Position numbers and translations under genes: made by a program. From Isoetes taiwanensis (lineage: Eukaryota; Streptophyta; Lycopodiopsida; Isoetales; Isoetaceae): 64,000 nt of DNA. Positions 55,170 to 64,000 of the stretch are shown here, in pieces. Under the pieces are notes generated by a model. It was not told the DNA's origin. It searched no databases and saw only the letters and a list, made by a program, of their open reading frames with translations. Within the stretch, counting starts at the first letter, position 1; every line of letters starts with the position of its first letter. Location of the stretch: the NCBI GenBank assembly GCA_021234155.1, contig JAJEKV010000226.1, positions 436,001 to 500,000 on the forward strand. Reading direction: 5' to 3'.

Positions 55170-57051
55170 TCAAATACCACAGTAATTCTCTATGCAATCA
55201 AAGTATAGGGCGTAGAAGTTACGGGAATGTCTAGAACCGGCAGCAAATATCAACAAAGGTAGAGAGGTCCACATCAAGTTTCTCCAAACTAGGTTGAATT
55301 TCGACAAAACCTTTTCTATTTTCGAGGCCACTCCCGATCGAAACAAATAATTGCCTACAATTAACAAGTACTACTTCGGATATTTATCCAAGTAATTATT
55401 TTTGTATTTCCATATTTGGTAGATTGAAGGAAATGCGCAGACACTGCATGAGTTTATGGATGTCGGCATAGGTTTGAATGCATGGCCCGATAAGGGTGGC
55501 TTTTTTGCGATATAGATCCTTGATGCTACCAATCCAAGCATCCAACTTTTTGGATTCTTATCAGGGATTTTGTACGGAAGCCACCTTCATAACAAAGAAA
55601 TATGGACAAAAAGATAAAAATATAAACTATGTTACAAGATTCCTCCACCATAAATTTACTTCTACAACGCTAGGAAATAATATATTTTGAGACACGCAAT
55701 GTAGCACAAATGTTTGTACACGAAGAGGATGCAAACTAGGTTCATGAAGGTGAGCGAGCTGCAAGGTTATCCTGGCCGGGATCACTTTGTCTTGGCCCTC
55801 GTTCATCTAGTACGTATCATGTATAATAACCTTGTATATAGGGGAAAAGTTCAAGAAAGTTTGTATGGAAACACAAGAAGATTCATGTTCAAGTTGTTGA
55901 AATGATATTATGATCCAAGAATTGTAAGGTATTATTATGTTATCATGTTCTTACAATGGTGGCCACATAATCCATGCAATAATTTGAGTTCCCCTCACCT
56001 TCAATCCAAGATAGTCCGGGACAACCATCCGGGCGGGGCACCTTGATAAAGTCATCAACACCACCAATATTTGGAATGTACTCGGAATGAAAGGCTTCAA
56101 GGCAGTCTCAATCTCAATGCTGCGTGGTTTGTCTTTGCTTTCAATAAACCTGAAAAAGACTTCGTATTTCCTCGGTTGCACTGGAAGCATGAAGAGGCTA
56201 TTATATGTTTTCATATTTCACAAAGCCTCGTGGAGGAAATATATCTGAGAGATGTCCTAAAACTATGAAAGGGTGACTTTCAAATGTCCATAGCATGCTA
56301 TTATGCCAATTTAAAATGAAGGTGTTGTAAAAAGTACATTCACTTACTTCAAGATGCGGAGGTTCTCCCAAGCTAGGTCCAACCTTATCATTGAGATTAT
56401 TGAATCAGTAAACTCTCACTACCGGTGCATTTGATTTGAAATGGCACGTGGGATCTTTGATTCTTGAGTTGAGGCTTTACGGATTGATGATCTTTCTTTG
56501 AAAAAGTCACTCCACTGGCAATTACACATCTTATTATATTAGTTTGATGTACATAAACTTTTGCTTCAATACTAAGGATGTCCAATGTGTCATGGACTCA
56601 GGTAAACGAAGAAATAAAAATCTAGATATCAAACTAACCCGATGAGAAGCTCCTCCTTACGTATCTCCTATCTACAAAAAGCAGGCAACAAGAAAGGAAT
56701 TATATCTTGTTGAAAATAGAAAGTTAAAAATAATATACTTACCTTAGGCCAACATGAGAAATCAGGTTGTTTACAAACATCTGGCCCGCTTGTCCGTTGA
56801 GATGACCTCCTACTTAAGACTCTATCACCAGTAACCTCTGCAATCACCATACCAACTATAATGAAAAGAAAACAATATGAGACTTTATGAGGTAGGAGGA
56901 ATACCCTCTGTATTGTTGTCTTTTGTGTCAAAAGCACCTAGGCTTCTTCTTTGAATCACTATCGGTGTCTAGATCTCGAAGAGCTTACAGAATCCGAATA
57001 TTACGCATCCGATTCTACATGACTTCCCTCCGAACTAGATGAGTCGGGCAT
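55170..57051 (-). pseudogene. IFT46: IFT46 (intraflagellar transport complex B) pseudogene
   Basis: IFT46 is an IFT-B core subunit needed to build cilia; in plants it is expected only in lineages with flagellated sperm. Minus-strand pieces in order: a possible acidic N-terminus MPDSSSSEG at 57051; IEIETALKPFIP then, one base out of frame, YIPNIGGVDDFIKVPRPDG (about 56115-56010), the family's most conserved block; KKLDAWIGSIKDLYRKK then ADIHKLMQ (about 55553-55445); VEIQPSLEKLDVDLSTFVDICC then, after another shift, LDIPV (about 55308-55215). The order and spacing match IFT46, with introns between. At least three single-base frame changes and missing segments indicate a pseudogene. Another intron-edge-like exon (DRVLSRRSSQRTSG, GTAAGT donor near 56735) may belong to it. 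Confidence 0.75.
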
Positions 57052-59455
57052 TTTTTACATCGAATCGCACATACCATCACGGTGCTTGTAATTAGACAAT
57101 TTGAAAACAATGGAAATACAGATATGTCTGAATGCAAAAAAAACTCGAAATTAGAATTAAGATTATTTAGAAGATAAAAAGAGTGCAAATGCTTTAGCAA
57201 AATGGATGTTTCGTGATTTCCGTGCAAATAAACCTAAAAATAGGCATGAATGAAGGACGCATTTTGCAACCCGGGCGAAGCACAAAACAAAGCTGAATAC
57301 AAGTTGTAAAGAACTGTGAAAATCTAAGATTCTCCATGAGTGTTTATGCACATATAAATAATCTTCCAGCAAAGCAGGGATTTGAACCATCTATCACCAC
57401 TCAAAATTTATGCTTCAAGAAGAGAATCTCCTTAGAAGATTAATGTATCTATCTGGGGATGATATTTTAAAATTAGTCTGTGAATCGACATGACAAAGAT
57501 TGAGCAAGAGACAATGATGTCAACTAATGATTTTATCATTGAAACAACTCTCGTGTTTGAACCTATTACCTAGGAGTCGTGCATCATGTTACACATGAGG
57601 TTGTCCACCTAGAAGAATGTCAATAAGAACATGATTATGTTATGATCCAAGATGTTAGTTATCATGATAGAGCATTGTTTGCAACAATTGTACCTGATCA
57701 CATTTTTTGGGTGATTGTTGAGAATGTTGCAATGCGAGCTTTCAAGTCAGTTCTCTTTGGCGGGTTGACGCCGTACTTTTTATTCACTCTCTTTTATTCA
57801 TTCTCTGTAGTTCAGTATGGTATCTTATGATATAAGTTGGAGTGAGATGCACGAGATTGGAGATTGGGAATGCAGAACCATGGATGAATCACTGAGAAGT
57901 AGAATATGTTCTGATATGGTGGCATATGAAAATATGGGTAGGTGCAGGGTTCAACTTATAAGGGTAGACCCTACTTTTTTTTCTAAGGGCATATTTTGAG
58001 TTGCCCTTTTTTGGGAAGGCTAAACTTTTATCAGCCCTTTTTATTCCATGGCACAATGTAAACTGCCCTTATTTACCACAAAATTCATAATAAAATAACA
58101 TCTATCTATCAAAGCACAATTTATAGAAAACAAAGCTTATATGCATGAGTTCAAGAAAAGATTAGAGTACTAAACAAGACAAGGTAAAGTTAACTTTAAG
58201 ATCAAACACCAAACAACTTTCTACAATTCCCCAATACGTCGCTCCTTTGCATTCATCCATTCCTTGTAAATAGATGACCAATCAACTTTTTCCATGTTCT
58301 TCGGACCATTTAATGACATGAACATTAACAAATCTAAGCTTCATTCATAGGTAACCAAAGTGAAGGAAATCCATCAGACCATCATGTGAATAAGATGATT
58401 CTCTTACACCACATGGCAGGTACGCAGTTCCTTGATTTTTCTTAATCTGCTAATTACTCCAAAGGTAGAAGACCTCTAGTTACGTGGTGAAATTCAAGAG
58501 TTCTCCGATTTAAAATTAAGTACCATCAGCAATTATGAAAAGCTGAATTCTGAAATGATTATACTTGGCATTTGAATGTGCATATTAGAAAAGCTCTGAT
58601 TCCATAAACATTAAATTTACTCTGAAGAAGTGAGAAAGATTCATTATGTATGCTGTTCTTGACCTGTTAGATTCAACAGCTGCAGTAAAGCACAAAAAAA
58701 GAGATTGGAGAATTGAACCCCAGATCCCAGAAGACATGTTTTTTCCTCTTTCCCTTCAAAAAGGAAGAGTTTAGCTTGTTAAAAATAGAATTTTCACGTC
58801 TAGATCGACCTACACGAGCATTAAAGTCTCCAACAAGATTCTTGCAGATCGGCAGTAGAAGAAAAGTATGATGAAAGTTTAATAAAAGGAAATCAACAGC
58901 AATTTAAAACAAAAGAAGTAGACAGAGAAGATATAGACTTGCCTGCTTTTCATATGGAACAGTGCTTTAAAACGAAGAAAAGTTAAAACAGAAGATACAT
59001 ACCTATAAATTAGAGGCCCCAATTCCTTCTGTTGGGAAGATCTATAAAGCAAGGATTCTTGATAAAAGGGAGACAGCAAAGCACAAAATCCAATTCTCCA
59101 GGACGTCCTTCCGCATCTCCATGGCAGGTTTCTCATTCAAATTTATCCAACTTAACCCAAAGTAATGATTTCATAAAATGATTTGACACCCAATATCAAA
59201 CCGTAACACCTAGGTTATGAGAGATCAAACAGCATACTTGACTAAGAATTCTAGAAAGGAAGGAGGTTCTTATTTGCCACAGTTAGCAGTCAGAGAGACA
59301 CAGAGTATGCAATCTTATTTCTGGATATTCCTTGAGCTAGAAACCCAGCCACTAAACCAATAGCACAGCCTAATGTCATTCATGATCTTAATTTATTGAA
59401 ACAAGCCTAGCTTCCATAAGCAGCAAGCATCTTGTCTTCCTCAAGATGATCATTC
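57052..59455. other. No recognised gene
   Basis: Small frames only. Sequence is AT-rich with occasional splice-like motifs. Some of it could be intron or flank of the two relics around it. Confidence 0.4.
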
Positions 59456-59459
59456 ATCG

Positions 59460-59700
59460 ATTGAATCATTTTCCGTTGGTTTATCATAGAACTCCAACTA
59501 ATTCATGAGAATTGTTTATTTCCATCTCCCCAGAATGCAACTCAAACATATGATCTAAGGTGCATTTTTCTCGTGGCGCTCAGAACATCCCAACAATTCA
59601 GCCCAAGTCAACAAATCAGGCTCTATTGGTATTTTAAGAAAATCCTCAACTTGATCCATTTGCCCTGCTCTGCCTAAAAGTGAAAGCATAATGACCTGCT
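59460..59700 (-). pseudogene. PPR protein E-domain relic
   Basis: The minus strand from about 59690 reads MLSLLGRAGQMDQVEDFLK, then IPIEPDLLTWAELLGCSERH. This is the characteristic last PPR repeat and start of the E motif (LLGRAGRLDEAE..., MPxEPDxxxWxxLLGACR). A stop follows, and an FELHSGEMEINNSHELVG-like continuation appears in a shifted frame. It is an isolated scrap, 18 kb from the other PPR pseudogene and not obviously part of it. Confidence 0.65.
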
Positions 59701-62700
59701 AGTGGTCTAAAGAGATAATCTTGTAACATAGAATCAAAATAATGATAACCTTCATCAATTAAACCCCTACAACAATGAATTCTTACTTCTTACTCTTTAG
59801 TTTTCGTAGGCTTTCAGTAATAGCAAGTCGCTGCATGCTCAAGTTCTGCAAAAATGCAATACGCACCATCATAACTCCAAATGAGACAAGCTAAAAGTTA
59901 GATGTGAATAATCTTTACACATCTCCCTCACAAAGCATTGATGTTCTCGTTGTATTGTTGGACTATGGTCGAGAGGCCCTTTTTCTCGAGCGTTTCTGTA
60001 CTATTGAGTGGCAGCTTATCCTCTCTGCCCACTAGAAACCAAGATCTCAATCTCATTCACATAAATCTGTACCATTGATCGTAGTAAACAGTGTGTGAAT
60101 GCATTTCACCATATCTGGGATTGTATGCAGTTGTACTGGGCCCTCAATTTTGTTGTTTTCATAATATATCATGGTTATTTAAAAGCAGGAATTTGTGGAA
60201 GCTGGTAGTAGATGTGGTTCTGTTTCTTACTAGAATTTAATTTTTAATCATGTATTGGTTTCAATGGCCAGTTTTACCAAGAACAATCAATGTGTTAAAC
60301 TATGTAATGACAGGAAAATACAAGAGGTTGCAACTGAACTAAAATTCTCTGGAAATATTTTACGTAGCTTCTGCTTGACAGGTTCGTACACACCCAATTA
60401 GCTAGTCAAGTTCAATTGCCTCCAGGCATAGGATGTAAGGCCCCTTGAACCCCTGATGGAATAGTATTCCCTTGTGCCATCCATAATCCTTTACTTCCTA
60501 CCAAGTTCTGAAGGGCATAAATAACTTCACTCAGGGTCCTCCGTCTCTGTGCCCCCTTCCCTTGCACTCACGCTTAAACAATTCGAGCACAATATGGTGC
60601 ATTAGCAAACCTGCTTGTCATAAGCACCAAAAATTCATGCAGAATGGATATTCTTAGCAGTCCTAACAATTGTTTGCTTGTTTCATAAGTTGTCTAAAAT
60701 ATTATGATTCTTCATACACTAATGCCTCTGATACAAAGTGAAATAGAGTTTTCTATGGAAAATTATAACCTGTAAATAGACAAGGAAGCACTTACAGCAG
60801 AACTCCAGCAAGGTTTCCATTTAAACCAAAATAAAGACCCTTAAGAGATAATCTTTCCACCCAATTGAGCTGCCTACAAAAACCTACACATGTGTAACGC
60901 GATATTATCCATAAGCATAATGAGAAATCCTCAAACAAGTATCTTAAAAATGGAAGTTACAGTGAGAAAGAATTAGATAGTTAGGCATTACCCACCAAAC
61001 AAAATGCGAAGAAAGTTGGCGGACAAGACTGCAGCAGGTTACGGCAGGCTGAGGGTCTGCTACAGGACTCATGCACTTTTTGAAGTTGGAAACGACAAGA
61101 CTTTCTTGAATGGACGCGAGCAACTAAGTTTCAACATCGTACACACTAAGCATAAACCAAGGAAGTAATTTCGAATAAGCAAATTACGTAATGCCAAATA
61201 GATAGTTAACTGTTCCAAAAAGGATTTGTCAATTCTATTGCATCTGTACACCTTGGGAAGCTTAGTCAATAGATTAGAGGATTCCTATGCAGAGGTATCC
61301 TATTATACTGAGGATATGCACAGCCCTAAATATGACAAATATATTCTGATGCCATTGCCTGGAATTAGGGAGCTGCCAAACTGTAATACTCTGTCTAACC
61401 ACTAGTTTAAAGGATGCCTATGCAGAGGTACCCCACTATACTGAGTATAAGCACAGACCCTATAATCCAAGAAAAGATAGGAGGCTTAAAAAGCAATATG
61501 CAGCGTCAAAACTAAATGAACCTAGAATTGATCTTGTGCCAGCACATATATGCTCTTTATCAGTTTGCAAACATAATGAGCTGATAATAATTGATTAAGG
61601 TAAATCTAGGAAGGAAATGGCAGGCTGATGGAGAGATGTGTAGCCACATTAGAGATACAGAATGCTGCATTTTCATATAGAAGTTTTGGTTCTGCAACAC
61701 ATCAGGAGCAAGGTATGTAGATCAAAATGTGGATTGACTACCATTGCTGTCCTAAATAGTCATCCCAAATTCTCACTAATGTTTTGACCCTTCAAATTCC
61801 AATAATTAATGTAAAAGAGCCATAGCTATATGCTGGTGCATTGAGTTCACATGGTTTCTTCTTATTTGACGCATTGAAGGCAGGCGGCAACTTAAGAGAC
61901 ATACAGACTGGCATACCTTTGTGTTGACGAATTAAAAGCCATAGACTGTATAATTGCCATGTAAAGGCTAGCACCAGAGGAATTATCACTCAGGCCCTGT
62001 TCATCAGATAAAACTTTAATCATGTCATGCGGAGGTTTTTACTAAAGAATGCATTGCACATGCCTTTGCAGCTAGAACTGATAATTACAGAGCAAACTCT
62101 GGCAAATAGACATGTTGGTCCATACTAATCCGAAATGCAAATGGCATGGCAAGGTAAATCACGTCTTAAACGCCAGGATGTCATTATTCCGGGAACTATA
62201 ATCTTGAATATGATCTTGATTATGGCTGGGATAGAGCTACGATAAATAGGAGCTAAGGAAACCCTGATTTACCTTTGTGGAGCATCTTCTGATCTAACCA
62301 TAGGCGACGATCCATGCCTTTATGGAGCATCTTGTGATCTAACCTAGGCGACGGTTATTTTTTCCAAAAACTGGGATATAAGATATTACTTATCGAATAC
62401 CTATGTCCGTGTCCTGAATATTTCTTCTTCCTCACCTCCTACCACCTTCCAATACCACATGCCAAGATACCATGCCGAATGTCTTTAACCATTTGAGTAT
62501 CTTCAAAATATACTTTGACTAGGTAAAAATAGCACCTCCTAACAACCTTCAACTAGCATAAACGCAGGCTTGGGAAAATAAGAAATGTATTGTTTTTGTA
62601 CCAATCAAATTGGTGAGACTCGTGAAACAAAATAGGCGCATCCATATTTGGAGTAAGCAACAATTCTACATTACAACTTGCTTTTAATCAAAGATTGTTA

Positions 62701-64000
62701 CATTCAATATTAGTCAAAGACCCTTGCATCCAGGATGCAATTTCCAATAATTCTAACATGAATTCACCCAAAGATTTGTAAAACAAGTGTAAAAGAAGTA
62801 GCCATATTAATTAGTTAGGCTGGTGCAAAAGATTGGACAGTGTTGAGGCGAGGAGTTTCAGTGGGGATGGCCACTAGAAGAAAGATATTGTGACAGTAGA
62901 AGTACTCTTAAGATTTGTAGTGATAAGATTTGAATGTGTAATAATATTTATGTTGTGCTACAAGGTGGTACTTATCTTGCTTGTTTGTTGTTTGTGTTAT
63001 GTGGACGATTTATAACATGTTTGACACATTGAGTAGGACTTGGTAATTGAGCTAATGGAAGAATGAATGTCGATTCATATCTTTGCATTTGTGGTTTGTA
63101 TATAATTGAAAAAGGGTTGATTTATAACGAGATGGATAAAGAAGGGTGATGTATTCCATCCAGAACTTTAACAACTTTAAACCATCATGGAAACATGATT
63201 GTTTTTAGTTCATCTATTTTTCTGGATGAAATGACTCTTCACTGGATGCGTACTTACCTGCATGACTCTTCATTGCTACCTACAGGATGTCTAATATGGT
63301 TAGATCCTATTAGAGGGTAAGTTTGTTGCATGATTAGCAATCTTTATTGTTTGAATAATGGAAAGCGTGGAATATAGATAAGAGAGAACTTTGGTGAAAG
63401 CACTCCATTGAGTACAGTGGCGCAGAAAACTAGAAGACAGAGCTTAAATAAATAAGAACTTTTCTATTAACAGTGCGATGAAATGCAAAACCCAGGAAAA
63501 GAAAGCAAAGTACAAGGAGATCTGCTTACCAGTCGAATGCTGGCATTTAATTCTTCCATATTCAACGATCACTCCAGTCAGGACAGCCTAGCAAATATGC
63601 TGTGGGGAGTTTTAGAATGTTTTTCTTTGCAAGGAAGGACAAAACTTATAATCATCTCACCAACTAAAACATGCCTCGCAAAATGAACAAGAAGTCCGTC
63701 ATTTGAATGGTTTCCAAAGACTCAAAAGTTGGGCAACACCTATGCTTTCAAGATAAATCGAATCCAGAGGTGAAAATCCCAGCAGCAATGGTCTTATATC
63801 AACTCCGTTGTTCCCCAGGTAAGTTATTGTTGCAAGAGAGGCTGCCAATATGAGGGCTGAACTTCCACACGCTCCCCATTTTTTAGGCAATATTGTCCAT
63901 CAGCCCGGCATTAAAATTATTCATCATTCGTTGCGCCAATTTCGACATGTTGTTCTTTTCCTGCCCATTTCGAACCAATCTGGAAGCTGACAGGCAGGAA
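59701..64000. other. No recognised gene; two small duplications
   Basis: A block with CCTATGCAGAGGTAYCC and TATACTGAG occurs at about 61274-61330 and 61408-61465. A unit of about 57 bases with GGAGCATCTTSTGATCTAACC is doubled at about 62278-62350. Minus-strand text near 59850-59790 (NLSMQRLAITESLRKLKSKK) and frames near 63700-63890 might be exon scraps, but I cannot assign them. The last 500 bases may belong to a gene that continues beyond the window. Confidence 0.4.

Noticed and set aside
55714-55905. Plus-strand frame KVSELQGYPGRDHFVLALVHLV as a separate gene
   Set aside because: Short, unmatched, and opposite to the IFT46 relic in what is probably its intron.

Overview
The window looks like nuclear DNA of a seed-free land plant (bryophyte, lycophyte or fern grade). 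It is AT-rich and repeat-dense, genes are few, and introns have plant-type splice sites. Plant-typical families are present: a CAMTA-type calmodulin-binding transcription activator, PPR proteins and a DOMON-less cytochrome b561. A decayed copy of IFT46, an intraflagellar-transport gene, points to a plant that makes flagellated sperm. The species cannot be named from the sequence. No rRNA, tRNA, CRISPR array or virus was recognised.

Only two genes look intact. One is an intronless 777-aa protein kinase at 8334-10667 (+), whose C-terminal third resembles a GH18 (chitinase-fold) domain and whose kinase catalytic loop is tandemly duplicated. The other is a four-exon cytochrome b561 gene at 29789-30753 (+), with one GC-AG intron and one intron with a duplicated acceptor.

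Layout. 1-8.3 kb: gene-free, with degenerate repeats and a GC-rich inverted-repeat patch. 8.3-12.1 kb: the kinase, then an LTR/PBS-like stretch and a frameshifted unknown ORF. 14.9-21.4 kb (-): a mobile-element-like module with 709-bp direct repeats around decayed coding pieces, read in minus-strand order as a ParB-like domain, a DNA-methyltransferase-like domain and an FCP1/NLI-like phosphatase, followed by a small domain seen in plant transposon proteins. 24.7-28.6 kb (-): a CACTA/EnSpm (Tnp2-type) transposon with two in-frame TGA stops and subterminal repeats. 29.8-30.8 kb: cytochrome b561. 33-34.3 kb: CAMTA pseudogene. 35-37.3 kb: LINE fragments. 39.7-41.1 kb (-): PPR pseudogene. 43.1-44.5 kb (-): LINE relic. 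45349-51108: a complete Mutator-like element with about 270-bp terminal inverted repeats and a perfect 9-bp target duplication; it carries a decayed MULE transposase, a 26-bp palindrome-bearing satellite and an acidic Ser-rich ORF. 52.3-54.6 kb: LINE 3' ends tailed by pentanucleotide microsatellites. 55.2-57 kb (-): IFT46 pseudogene. 59.5 kb (-): PPR C-terminal relic. The rest, to 64 kb, shows no recognisable gene.

The genes do not form a pathway. The window is a transposon graveyard around two live-looking genes. The most unusual items are the kinase-GH18 fusion with its doubled catalytic loop, and the ParB/methyltransferase module, a combination best known from phages and bacterial mobile elements.
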